A DNA stretch of 64,000 bases, taken from positions 4,278,001-4,342,000 of the forward strand of contig NZ_CP055481.1 of assembly GCF_013705725.1 (NCBI RefSeq), in the 5' to 3' direction. Below the pieces are notes generated by a model. That model saw only the letters and a program-made list of their open reading frames with translations. It ran no database searches and was not told where the DNA came from. Positions 43,022 through 51,691 of the stretch are shown one piece after another (within the stretch, counting starts at the first letter, position 1; each line of letters starts with the position of its first letter). Position numbers and translations under genes: made by a program. Source of the stretch: Klebsiella sp. RHBSTW-00484. GTDB taxonomy: Bacteria > Pseudomonadota > Gammaproteobacteria > Enterobacterales > Enterobacteriaceae.

Positions 43022-44380
43022 ATGTCTGGAATTATTGCGTTTTTTCGGGCCTTACCGCCCAAAGCAGGCGTGCAATTTGATGAGAAACGTTTTCGTTTTG
43101 TGCGCTGGCAAACCTTTATTGCCATGACCCTGGCGTACGTCACGTTCTACGTGTGCCGACTGTCGTTTACCGTCGCCAAAAGCGCACTGGTTGAGCTTGG
43201 CATCACTCCGACCGAGCTTGGTATGATCGGCTCAACGCTGTTTTTTAGCTACGCCATCGGCAAGCTGGTGAACGGTTTTATCGCCGACCATGCCAACGTG
43301 GTGCGCTATATGAGCCTCGGACTGCTGCTCAGCGCTGGGATGAACCTGATGATGGGGATGACCAGCAACGCCATGCTGCTGGCTATCTTCTGGGGGATCA
43401 ACGGCTGGGCGCAGTCGATGGGCGTCGGCCCGTGCGTGGTATCACTGGCGCGCTGGTACGGCCGTAAAGAAAGAGGCACCTTTTACGCCATCTGGTCGAC
43501 GGCGCATAACATCGGCGAAGCGATGACTTACATGGTGATCGCGGCGGTGATTGCCGGATTCGGCTGGCAGATGGGCTATCTCTCGACCGCCGCGCTCGGC
43601 GCTGCCGGGGTGGCGCTAATGCTGCTGTTCATGCGCGACTCCCCGCAAAGCAGCGGCTTTCCGTCGATTAACGTGATTCGCGATGAACCGCTGGAGGAGA
43701 CCGAAGCGCGTGGCTCGGTGTTTAAAAACCAGCTGCTGGCGCTGCGCAATCCGGCCTTGTGGACGCTGGCGCTAGCCTCGGCGTTTATGTATATCGACCG
43801 CTATGCGGTGAACTCGTGGGGGATCTTTTTCCTCGAGCAGGATAAAGGCTATTCCACCCTGGAGGCCTCGGGCATTGTCGGGGTCAACGCTATCGCCGGG
43901 ATTGCCGGAACCATTATCGCCGGGATGCTCTCCGACCGTTTTTTCCCGCGTAACCGCAGCGTGATGGCCGGGTTTATCAGCCTGCTCAACACTGCAGGCT
44001 TTGCGCTCATGCTCTGGTCGCCGCACGGCTACTACACCGATATTGTGGCGATGATTATCTTCGGTGCCACCATCGGCGCATTGACCTGCTTCCTTGGTGG
44101 ACTGATTGCTGTTGATATTTCGTCACGCAAAGCCGCAGGCGCAGCGCTCGGCACCATCGGTATCGCCAGCTACGCGGGGGCCGGCCTCGGCGAGTTTCTG
44201 ACCGGGATAATCATCGACAAAACGGCGATTATTGAAAACGGCAAAACGCTATACGACTTCAGTACGCTGTCGCTGTTTTGGGTGGGCACCGGCCTGATGT
44301 CCGCGCTATTCTGTTTTACCACCGCCGCGATTGTCGCCAGGCGACACGCGATAGAACGTCAGACTTCATTCTCTTCATAA
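43022..44380 (+). CDS. Organophosphate transporter of the MFS (GlpT/UhpT/UhpC family)
   Basis: 452 aa with about 12 transmembrane helices. Family features: YVTFYVCRLSFTVAKSAL in the first helices, GWAQSMGVGPCVVSLARWYG, and an intracellular loop followed by MYIDRYAVNSWGIFFLEQDKG. OPA transporters exchange phosphate for a phosphorylated sugar or glycerol. Between an IMPase and a phytase, the likely cargo is an inositol phosphate or another phosphoester released by phytase. Confidence 0.87.
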   Translation: MSGIIAFFRALPPKAGVQFDEKRFRFVRWQTFIAMTLAYVTFYVCRLSFTVAKSALVELGITPTELGMIGSTLFFSYAIGKLVNGFIADHANVVRYMSLGLLLSAGMNLMMGMTSNAMLLAIFWGINGWAQSMGVGPCVVSLARWYGRKERGTFYAIWSTAHNIGEAMTYMVIAAVIAGFGWQMGYLSTAALGAAGVALMLLFMRDSPQSSGFPSINVIRDEPLEETEARGSVFKNQLLALRNPALWTLALASAFMYIDRYAVNSWGIFFLEQDKGYSTLEASGIVGVNAIAGIAGTIIAGMLSDRFFPRNRSVMAGFISLLNTAGFALMLWSPHGYYTDIVAMIIFGATIGALTCFLGGLIAVDISSRKAAGAALGTIGIASYAGAGLGEFLTGIIIDKTAIIENGKTLYDFSTLSLFWVGTGLMSALFCFTTAAIVARRHAIERQTSFSS

Positions 44381-44404
44381 CCCTTTAACCATAAGGAAGA
44401 TCTT

Positions 44405-45673
44405 ATGATGCCTGTACGACATCAGGTTTTGCTACGCCTGCTGCTTGCCTGTGCCCTGCCGCTGCTGGCGGCCCCGGGCCACGCTGCTGCGCAATATCAA
44501 CTGGAAAAAGTGGTTGAACTCAGCCGCCATGGTATTCGCCCGCCAACGCCAGGCAACCGTGAGGCCATCGAAGCGGCAACCCAGCGCCCGTGGACTCAGT
44601 GGGCAACTCACGACGGCGAATTGACCGGACATGGCTATGCCGCGGTAGTGAATAAAGGCCGCGAAGAAGGCGCACACTATCGGCAGCTCGGCCTGCTGGC
44701 GACGGGCTGCCCGGCGAGCGGGGAGATTTACGTTCGCGCCAGCCCCTTGCAGCGCACGCGAGCCACCGCACAAGCGCTGGTTGATGGCGCATTTCCCGGC
44801 TGCGGCGTAGAGATTCATCACGTCAGCACCGACGCCGACCCGCTGTTTCAGACCGATAAGTTTGCCGCCACGCAAACCGACCCCGCTCGCCAGTTGGCGG
44901 AGGTGAAAGCGAAAGCCGGAGATCTGGCAAAACGTCGGCAGGCGCTGGCTCCGGCAATTCAGCTACTGAAAAACGCGGTCTGCGTTCCCGATAAGCCCTG
45001 CCCGGTGTTCGAGCTGCCGTGGCAGGTCGAGCAGAGCAAAAGCGGCAAAACGTCGATTAGCGGGCTGAGCGTGATGGCTAATATGGTCGAGACGCTGCGC
45101 CTGGGCTGGAGCGAAAACCTGCCGCTCAGCCAGCTGGCGTGGGGCAACATCACCCGCGCCAGCCAGATAACCGCCCTGCTGCCGCTGCTGACGGAGAACT
45201 ACGACCTGAGCAACGACGTTTTTTATACCGCGCAAAAACGCGGGTCGATTCTGCTCAACGCCATGCTTGAAGGGGTAAAAGAAGACGCAACGCCGAACGT
45301 GCGCTGGCTGCTGCTGGTGGCCCACGATACCAATATCGCCATGGTGCGCACGCTGATGGATTTTAGCTGGCAGCTACCGGGATACAGCCGGGGTAATATC
45401 CCGCCGGGCAGCAGCCTGGTGCTGGAACGCTGGCGCGATAGCCAAAATGGTGAGCGCTACCTGCGCGTCTATTTCCAGGCGCAAAGTCTGGACGATTTAC
45501 GCCGTCTGCAAACGCCAGACAGCCAGCACCCGATGCTGCGCCAGGAGTGGCGTCAGTCGGGTTGCCAGACGACTGATGTCGGGACGCTGTGCCCTTACCA
45601 GGCGGCGCTGACGGCGCTGGGTCAGCATATCGACCGGCAGTCCGCTCCGGCGGTAGAGATGGTGCTGCCATAA
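44405..45673 (+). CDS. phyK: Periplasmic phytase (histidine acid phosphatase, PhyK type)
   Basis: 422-aa precursor with a signal peptide of about 28 residues (ending near HAAA). The catalytic histidine motif is RHGIRPP (residues 41-47) and the proton donor motif AHDTN. It closely resembles, from memory, the Klebsiella/Raoultella terrigena phytase. It releases phosphate from phytate and sugar phosphates in the periplasm. AGGAAG lies 6 nt upstream of the start. Terminator at 45791. Confidence 0.92.
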   Translation: MMPVRHQVLLRLLLACALPLLAAPGHAAAQYQLEKVVELSRHGIRPPTPGNREAIEAATQRPWTQWATHDGELTGHGYAAVVNKGREEGAHYRQLGLLATGCPASGEIYVRASPLQRTRATAQALVDGAFPGCGVEIHHVSTDADPLFQTDKFAATQTDPARQLAEVKAKAGDLAKRRQALAPAIQLLKNAVCVPDKPCPVFELPWQVEQSKSGKTSISGLSVMANMVETLRLGWSENLPLSQLAWGNITRASQITALLPLLTENYDLSNDVFYTAQKRGSILLNAMLEGVKEDATPNVRWLLLVAHDTNIAMVRTLMDFSWQLPGYSRGNIPPGSSLVLERWRDSQNGERYLRVYFQAQSLDDLRRLQTPDSQHPMLRQEWRQSGCQTTDVGTLCPYQAALTALGQHIDRQSAPAVEMVLP

Positions 45674-45724
45674 GTTGAACGCAAAGCTATGGGGGTAGCT
45701 TCGCGTGATGCAGATGACAGTATC

Positions 45725-45760
45725 GTAGGCCCGGTTAGGCGCTAGCCGCCACCGGGCAAT
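45725..45760. repeat. REP element after phyK
   Basis: GTAGGCCCGGTTAGGCGCTA followed by GCCGCCACCGGGCAAT, a single REP-type palindrome. Confidence 0.75.
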
Positions 45761-45790
45761 TGAGAGAGGTGCGCTTTATCCATCAACGGA

Positions 45791-45820
45791 CGCGAAGCCC
45801 TGGAGGCCGCTTCGCGTTTT
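45791..45820 (+). terminator. Intrinsic terminator of the phytase operon
   Basis: CGCGAAGC/GCTTCGCG stem with a 10-nt loop, followed by TTTT, just before the mtnA stop codon. Confidence 0.65.
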
Positions 45821-45823
45821 AAC

Positions 45824-46852
45824 TTAAGCTTTTTCTGCCGCAAACGCCCCGGCTGCAACCTGCGCCGGGGTCACCACGCCAGTATCCAGCACCCAGCCGC
45901 TAATCAGCGCCGCAGGCGTCACGTCAAACGCTGGGTTGTAGACCGCCGCGTCTTTCGGTGCCCACTGCACCGCGCCAAAGCTGCCGGCCACGCCGGTCAC
46001 TTCCGCCGCCGCCCGCTGTTCAATAGGGATCGCCGCGCCGTTCGGGCAATGACGGTCAAGGGTGGTCTGTGGCGCAGCCACGTAAAACGGGATCTGGTGA
46101 TACTTCGCCAGCACCGCCAGCGAATAGGTGCCGATTTTATTCGCCACATCGCCGTTGGCCGCAATACGGTCAGCGCCGACCCAAACCGCATCGACCTCTC
46201 CCTGCGCCATCAGGCTGGCGGCCATCGAATCGGTGATCAGTCGATACGGCACGCCCAGCTCACCCAACTCCCAGGCGGTGAGGCGTCCGCCCTGTAACAG
46301 AGGACGCGTTTCATCCACCCATACGTTCGCCACTTTCCCCTGCTCGTGCGCCAGCGCAATCACCCCCAGCGCGGTACCCACCCCCGCCGTCGCCAGACCG
46401 CCGGTATTACAGTGGGTTAACAGGCGGCTGCCCGGCGTGACCAGCGCGCTGCCCGCTTCGGCAATATGGGCGCAAAGCTGTTTATCTTCTTCGATCAGGC
46501 GCAGCGCTTCCGCTTCCAGCGCCTGGGGATAGTCCTCTTCCGCCAGCGCCAGCTTCATGCGATCGAGATTATTCATCAGGTTTACCGCCGTCGGACGCGC
46601 CGCGCGCAGCGTCTCCAGCGCCTGAGAAAGTTCATCGCGGGTCAGACCTCGCTTCCCCAACAGCGCCAGCAGCAGGCTGGCGGAAAGACCAATCAACGGC
46701 GCGCCGCGCACCCGCAGGGCGTGAATGTGGTCCACCAGCAGCGCCACGTTATCCGCCGCCAGCCAGCGTTTCTCCTGCGGTAGAGCCTGCTGGTCAAGAA
46801 TAAAGAGCTGATTTTCGCTTACCCGCAGGCTGGTGGTCTGTAGTGTCTGCAT
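45824..46852 (-). CDS. mtnA: Methylthioribose-1-phosphate isomerase
   Basis: 342-aa member of the eIF2B-alpha-related isomerase family. RVRGAPLIG near the N-terminus; the catalytic Cys lies in [12 protein letters not shown] and the catalytic Asp in [16 protein letters not shown]. It converts methylthioribose-1-P to methylthioribulose-1-P, the MtnB substrate. Divergent from mtnK across 102 bp that contains MetJ boxes. Confidence 0.96.
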   Translation of the reverse strand: MQTLQTTSLRVSENQLFILDQQALPQEKRWLAADNVALLVDHIHALRVRGAPLIGLSASLLLALLGKRGLTRDELSQALETLRAARPTAVNLMNNLDRMKLALAEEDYPQALEAEALRLIEEDKQLCAHIAEAGSALVTPGSRLLTHCNTGGLATAGVGTALGVIALAHEQGKVANVWVDETRPLLQGGRLTAWELGELGVPYRLITDSMAASLMAQGEVDAVWVGADRIAANGDVANKIGTYSLAVLAKYHQIPFYVAAPQTTLDRHCPNGAAIPIEQRAAAEVTGVAGSFGAVQWAPKDAAVYNPAFDVTPAALISGWVLDTGVVTPAQVAAGAFAAEKA

Positions 46853-46904
46853 TTAGTTAAATCCCTGTTGCGTTGTTGTATCACATTGTGTCAGGATGGA
46901 ATCC

Positions 46905-46928
46905 AGAAGTATAGACGTCTGAACGGCT
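46905..46928. promoter_or_regulatory. MetJ operator in the mtnA-mtnK intergenic region
   Basis: Three tandem 8-mers, AGAAGTAT (6/8), AGACGTCT (8/8) and GAACGGCT (5/8). They overlap a mtnK promoter with -10 TATAGA (46910-46915) and a weak -35 TTGTGT (46886-46891). Confidence 0.75.
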
Positions 46929-46954
46929 TAATCAGAATTTTGAGGATCAAGGCA

Positions 46955-48154
46955 ATGTCGCAATACCATACTTTCACCGCCAACGATGCGGTGGCTTACG
47001 CGCAACAATTTGGCGGTATCGATAACCCGTCAGAACTGGTGTCCGCACAGGAAGTGGGCGACGGCAACCTCAATCTGGTATTTAAAATTTATGATACCCA
47101 GGGCGTCAGCCGGGTTATCGTTAAGCAGGCCTTACCCTACGTGCGCTGCGTCGGGGAGTCCTGGCCGCTAACGCTCGACCGCGCCCGCCTTGAGGCGCAA
47201 ACCCTGGTCGCCCACTATCAGCACTGCCCGCAGCACACGGTGCAAATTCTGCATTTTGATCCCGAGCTGGCGGTGATGGTGATGGAAGATCTCTCCGATC
47301 ATCGCATCTGGCGCGGCGAGCTGATTAACAACGTTTACTACCCGCAGGCCGCCAGCCAGCTGGGGGAATATCTGGCCCAGGCGCTGTTTCACACCAGCGA
47401 CTTTTATCTGCATCCGCATGAGAAAAAGGCCCAGGTGGCACAATTTATTAACCCGGAGATGTGCGAAATCACCGAGGATCTGTTCTTTAACGACCCGTAT
47501 CAGGTTCACGAACGCAATAATTACCCCGCTGCGCTGGAAGCCGATGTCGCCGCCCTGCGCGACGATGCACAGCTAAAGCTGGCGGTTGCGGTGCTAAAGC
47601 ACCGTTTCTTCTCCCATACCGAAGCGCTGCTGCACGGCGATATCCATAGCGGCTCGATATTCGTCGCCGAAGGCAGCTTTAAGGCTATCGACGCCGAGTT
47701 CGGTTATTTCGGGCCGATTGGTTTTGATATCGGCACCGCCATCGGCAACCTGCTGCTCAACTACTGCGGCCTGCCAGGGCATTTAGGTATTCGCGATGCC
47801 GCCGCCGCACGCGAGCAGCGCCTGAACGATATTCAGCAGTTCTGGAATACCTTCGCCGAGCGTTTCCAGGCGCTGGCGGCGGAGAAAACCCGCGATGCAG
47901 CGCTGGCTTACCCCGGCTATGCCTCCGCGTTCCTGAAGAAAGCGTGGGCCGATGCCATTGGCTTCTGCGGTACCGAGCTGATTCGCCGCAGCGTCGGGCT
48001 GTCGCACGTAGCGGATATCGACACTATTCAGGACGAAGCCATGCGCCATGAATGCCTGCGCCACGCCATCACGCTGGGTAAAGCGCTGATTGTGATTGCC
48101 GATCGTATCGACAGTGTCGATGAGCTGATTGCGCGAATTCGCCAGTACGGTTAA
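46955..48154 (+). CDS. mtnK: Methylthioribose kinase
   Basis: 399 aa from the 46955 ATG ([20 protein letters not shown]); the upstream extension is not needed. Protein-kinase/APH fold: the catalytic loop is HGDIHSGS, the metal/ATP motif [16 protein letters not shown], and the glycine-rich strand [11 protein letters not shown]. It phosphorylates methylthioribose at C1 and starts salvage in organisms that use MTA nucleosidase. Confidence 0.96.
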   Translation: MSQYHTFTANDAVAYAQQFGGIDNPSELVSAQEVGDGNLNLVFKIYDTQGVSRVIVKQALPYVRCVGESWPLTLDRARLEAQTLVAHYQHCPQHTVQILHFDPELAVMVMEDLSDHRIWRGELINNVYYPQAASQLGEYLAQALFHTSDFYLHPHEKKAQVAQFINPEMCEITEDLFFNDPYQVHERNNYPAALEADVAALRDDAQLKLAVAVLKHRFFSHTEALLHGDIHSGSIFVAEGSFKAIDAEFGYFGPIGFDIGTAIGNLLLNYCGLPGHLGIRDAAAAREQRLNDIQQFWNTFAERFQALAAEKTRDAALAYPGYASAFLKKAWADAIGFCGTELIRRSVGLSHVADIDTIQDEAMRHECLRHAITLGKALIVIADRIDSVDELIARIRQYG

Positions 48155-48159
48155 TCGTT

Positions 48160-48260
48160 CCCGGGCCACGACGCTAATGCGTCTTGCCCGGGCTACCTGG
48201 TCATAGCCGACCGCAAACTTGTAGCCCGGGTAAGGCGTTTACGCCGCGACCCGGGAAGGC
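48160..48260. repeat. BIME (two inverted REP units) after mtnK
   Basis: CCCGGGCCACGACGCTAATG...TTGCCCGGGCTAC and GTAGCCCGGGTAAGGCGTTT...GACCCGGG face each other between the convergent mtnK and LVIVD genes. Confidence 0.75.
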
Positions 48261-48276
48261 AATAAACCACAATCCC

Positions 48277-49518
48277 CTATCCCAGATACTCAATCACCGA
48301 CAGCCCGCCGTTGTAATCGGTGCTGTAGATAATCCCCTGCGCATCAACAAACACATCGCAAGACTGAATCACCCGCGGGCGGCCCGGGCGGGTATCCATC
48401 ATTTTTGCCGGAGCGGCAGGCACCAGCGCCCCGGTTTCCACCGGTCGATAAGGGTTAGAGATATCGTAAGCGCGAACGCCCGCATTCTGGTACGTGGCAA
48501 AAATCAGCGTTGAACTGATAAAGCTGCCGGGACGGTTTTCATGCAGGTTATGCGGGCCGAAATGCGCCCCTTTCGCCACATAGTCGGTCTCATCCGGCTG
48601 CGGGAAAGTCGAAATACTCACCGGGTTTGTCGGGTCGCGAATATCAAACAGCCAGATCAGCTTCTCGCCATCCTGCTGGTTATCCAGCACCGCTTCATCA
48701 AGCACCACCAGCAGATCGCGGTCCGGTAGCGGTAGAGCGGTGTGGGTACCGCCGCCAAACGGCGGGCTCCAGTTGCGATGGCTAATCAGCTTCGGCTGTG
48801 CGCGGTCTTTGACATCCAGCAGCGTCAGGCCGCCGTCGCGCCAGCTGCCGTAGGCGGTGTCCCCGGCGATAATCGCGTGATGCAGGGCATAGCGCTTACC
48901 TTCGGGCCAGTGCGGAGTTTCCCCCGCCGCCTGATTCATCCCCGGCAGCCACCAGCGCCCGGCGACTTCAGGTTTACGCGGATCGGCCAGATCGATGGTC
49001 AGGAAAATATAATCGCTAAAACCGTCGATCAGCGCGGAAACGTAGGCCCAGCGTCCACCGACGTACCAGATCCGATGAATACCGATCCCGTTGAGCGACA
49101 GGAAGCTGATTTCGCGCGGTTTATCCGGCGTCGAAATATCAAAAACCCGCATTCCGGCGCTCCAGCCTTTATCCTGCACGTCGCTGACCGTCTCGCCCAC
49201 CGAGCGGGTGTAGTAAACCTTTTCGTCGGCAAAACGGGTATCGGCAAACAGATCCCGGGCGTTGATCACCAGCAGCAGATCGTCATGGGCCTGCAAGTGG
49301 ACGTTCCAGGTACCGGGCGGCGCGGCAATGTAATTGACCGTTCGCGGATTTTTCGGATCGCGCACGTCGACCACCGAAAAGCCTTGCGACACCATATGGC
49401 CGATGTAAGCAAAGCCGCGGTGCACCATCAACTGGACGCCATCCGGGCGTCCCCCCTGTTCGCTATGCCCAATCAGCCGCATATTGCGGCTATATTCGGG
49501 GGTGGGTAATGCCGTCAC
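48277..49518 (-). CDS. LVIVD-repeat beta-propeller protein
   Basis: 413 aa from a GTG at 49518 with AGGAG five nt upstream. Repeated blades of the form FSVVDVRDPKNPRTV, MRVFDISTPDKPREI, LTLLDVKDRAQPKLI and IWLFDIRDPTNPVSI make a seven-blade-type propeller. There is no signal peptide with this start, so it is probably cytoplasmic. Function unknown. Last gene of the second ribose-type ABC operon and adjacent to mtnK/mtnA. Confidence 0.8.
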   Translation of the reverse strand: MTALPTPEYSRNMRLIGHSEQGGRPDGVQLMVHRGFAYIGHMVSQGFSVVDVRDPKNPRTVNYIAAPPGTWNVHLQAHDDLLLVINARDLFADTRFADEKVYYTRSVGETVSDVQDKGWSAGMRVFDISTPDKPREISFLSLNGIGIHRIWYVGGRWAYVSALIDGFSDYIFLTIDLADPRKPEVAGRWWLPGMNQAAGETPHWPEGKRYALHHAIIAGDTAYGSWRDGGLTLLDVKDRAQPKLISHRNWSPPFGGGTHTALPLPDRDLLVVLDEAVLDNQQDGEKLIWLFDIRDPTNPVSISTFPQPDETDYVAKGAHFGPHNLHENRPGSFISSTLIFATYQNAGVRAYDISNPYRPVETGALVPAAPAKMMDTRPGRPRVIQSCDVFVDAQGIIYSTDYNGGLSVIEYLG

Positions 49519-49550
49519 GTTAGCTCCTGTTGCCGGGTGGCGCTGGTTTT

Positions 49551-49590
49551 CCCCCTCTCCCCGTGTGAGAGGCCGGGGTGAGGGCACCAG
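49551..49590. repeat. Short palindromic repeat between binding-protein and LVIVD genes
   Basis: CCCCCTCTCCCCGTGTGAGA followed by GGCCGGGGTGAGGGCACC, a known enterobacterial CCCTCTCC/GGAGAGGG-type hairpin, inside the operon. Confidence 0.55.
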
Positions 49591-49607
49591 ACAGCCACCG
49601 GACGCTA

Positions 49608-50672
49608 TTATTTGTTTTTCGCTTCCAGAGTGGCGAACCACGGGGCGATAAAGTCTTCGGTCTGGCCCCAGCCCGGAATAATTTTACCCAGCGAGGCGAC
49701 GTTCACCGCTCCCGGCTGCGCCGCCAGCAGCGCCTGTGGGATCGCCGCGGCTTTAAAGTCGTAGGTGGCCGGAGTCGCTTCACCAGCAATCTTATTGGCG
49801 ATCAGACGCACGTTGGTGGCGCCGATAAGCTTCGGATCCACCGCCACGCTCACCTTCCACGGGCTGCCGGATTCGCGCATCAGTTGCAGATCCTGGTTAG
49901 AAATATCGATGCTGTAGAGCTTGATCTCGGTGCGGCCATTCTCTTTCAGCGCTTTATAAGCGCCCTGGCTGAAGGCATCCCAGGTGCCCCAGATAGCATC
50001 AATTTTGCCTTTCGGGTATTTGGCTAAGATCGCGCCGACTTTGTTGGCGGTATCGCCCTGCACGTCAGAAGAGACGGCGCCAATCGACTCCAGCTCCTTG
50101 ATGCCGGGATTTTGCTTAAGCAATGTCTGGTAAGCGGCCTGACGGCGCTCCATCGGCGGGAAGCCTGCGACCCACAGCTTGACGATATTGGCTTTGCCGT
50201 TGAAGTCTTTCACCAGTTGGCCAAAGGAGAGTTCGGTCAGCGAGGCATCGTCCTGCTGGGTGACGGTCACGCCCGGAATTTCGCCGTTGACTGCGGTATC
50301 AAAGACCGAGACTTTGATCCCCGCGTCCACGGCTTTTTTTACCAGCGCGGTGGCGTAAGGGTCGCGTCCCTGGGAAAGAATAATGCCGTCATATTTCTGA
50401 CTAATCGCCTGGTTAACGAAGTCCTGAAACTTAGCGTCATCACCGTTGCTGAGGAAGGTGCTGATTTTAAAACCGAGCTTTTTACCTTCCTGAATCGCCC
50501 CGGAGACAAACTGGGTGGTGTTATCGTCAGAGCCCAAATTACGGATCACCGCGATGCGAATCGGGCCGCTATGTTCGGCAATCGCCGCCGGAACCGGCGT
50601 CGGGGTTTCAGCAAAGGCCGCCGCAGAGTTGAATAACCCCAGTGCGATGAGTGACAGCGTTATCTTTTTCAT
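49608..50672 (-). CDS. Periplasmic binding protein, candidate methylthioribose binder
   Basis: 354-aa precursor with a clear signal peptide (MKKITLSLIALGLFNSAAAFA). Peripla_BP_4 fold: IRIAVIRNLGSDDNTTQF, KYDGIILSQGRDP, AGIKVSVFDTAVNG and KIDAIWGTWDAFSQGAYKAL. It lies beside mtnK/mtnA, so methylthioribose is the best ligand guess; this is inference from context only. Confidence 0.78.
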   Translation of the reverse strand: MKKITLSLIALGLFNSAAAFAETPTPVPAAIAEHSGPIRIAVIRNLGSDDNTTQFVSGAIQEGKKLGFKISTFLSNGDDAKFQDFVNQAISQKYDGIILSQGRDPYATALVKKAVDAGIKVSVFDTAVNGEIPGVTVTQQDDASLTELSFGQLVKDFNGKANIVKLWVAGFPPMERRQAAYQTLLKQNPGIKELESIGAVSSDVQGDTANKVGAILAKYPKGKIDAIWGTWDAFSQGAYKALKENGRTEIKLYSIDISNQDLQLMRESGSPWKVSVAVDPKLIGATNVRLIANKIAGEATPATYDFKAAAIPQALLAAQPGAVNVASLGKIIPGWGQTEDFIAPWFATLEAKNK

Positions 50673-50692
50673 AGTGTTTACCCTGTAAAGTA

Positions 50693-51691
50693 TTAGGTGC
50701 GGCGCTGAAAATAAGTCAGTGCCAGCGCGCCAGCCAGCACCAGCCCTTTAATAATGTCCATGGCGTAATACGGCACCGAGAGCATCACCAGGCCGTTGGA
50801 GAGCACGCCCAGAATCACCGCCCCCACCAGCGTACCGAGTGCGTTTGGTTTACCGGAACCGGCCAGCGAAAAGCCGATCCACGCCGCCGCGACCGCATCC
50901 ATCAGATAGCCGCTACCGGCATTCACCTGCGATGAACCGATGCGCGAAGCCAGAAGAATGCCGCCCAGCCCTGCCAGCAGAGAAGCAATGACGTAGGCCG
51001 CCACTTTGTAGCGAGTGTTCCGCAGGCCAGACAGGCGCGCCGCTTCCGGGTTGCCGCCGATGGCGTACATCCGCCGTCCGTGAGTGGTAAAAGAGAGCGC
51101 CAGCTGGGCGATAACGGTCACCACCAGCATAATGATCACGATAGTCGGCACCTGCCCCAGTAAACCAAACGCTGCCGGAATCGCACCTTCCGCCATATCG
51201 CCGCTCGGCAGCACCATGTTTTCGGTGATTGATCCGCCGTAGCTGTAGGTCATCGCCACCCCCTGAATCACGAACAGGCTGGCAAGCGTCGCCAGCATGT
51301 CGGGAATACGCAGGATCACGATCAGAAAAGCGTTAAATAGCCCGACTAAAGTACAGAGCGCGAGGGTGATAAGAATCGCCTCGGTAGTACCAAAGCCGTG
51401 CCAGACGAACAGCGAAATCACCAGCGCGTTGGCCAGCGAGGCGGTTGATCCCACCGACAAATCAAAGCCGCCAATAGTCAGCGATATCGACACGCCGATG
51501 GCGATCACCGTCACGATGGCGATGGATCGCAGGATGTTGATGATGTTAAACGGGTCGAGGAAGTTGTCCGAGGCGAGGCCAAAAACGGCGATCAGCAGAA
51601 CAACGGTCAGCAACATGCCCCATTTGTAGAGAAAATCAAAAAATCGCTGACGGCCCGATACCGTCGCGTTAACTGTCAGGGCCTTACTCAC
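50693..51691 (-). CDS. Ribose-type ABC importer permease
   Basis: 332-aa RbsC-like permease. GGFDLSVGSTASLANALV and the coupling loop AIGGNPEAARLSGLRNTRYK are family hallmarks. A single permease here implies a homodimer, unlike the two-permease importer at 22.7-24.7 kb. It overlaps the ATPase gene by 4 nt. Confidence 0.88.
   Translation of the reverse strand: MSKALTVNATVSGRQRFFDFLYKWGMLLTVVLLIAVFGLASDNFLDPFNIINILRSIAIVTVIAIGVSISLTIGGFDLSVGSTASLANALVISLFVWHGFGTTEAILITLALCTLVGLFNAFLIVILRIPDMLATLASLFVIQGVAMTYSYGGSITENMVLPSGDMAEGAIPAAFGLLGQVPTIVIIMLVVTVIAQLALSFTTHGRRMYAIGGNPEAARLSGLRNTRYKVAAYVIASLLAGLGGILLASRIGSSQVNAGSGYLMDAVAAAWIGFSLAGSGKPNALGTLVGAVILGVLSNGLVMLSVPYYAMDIIKGLVLAGALALTYFQRRT

Noticed and set aside
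48742..49509. 255-aa + strand ORF opposite the LVIVD gene
   Set aside because: No domain pattern, while the - strand frame has regular propeller repeats and a good ribosome site.
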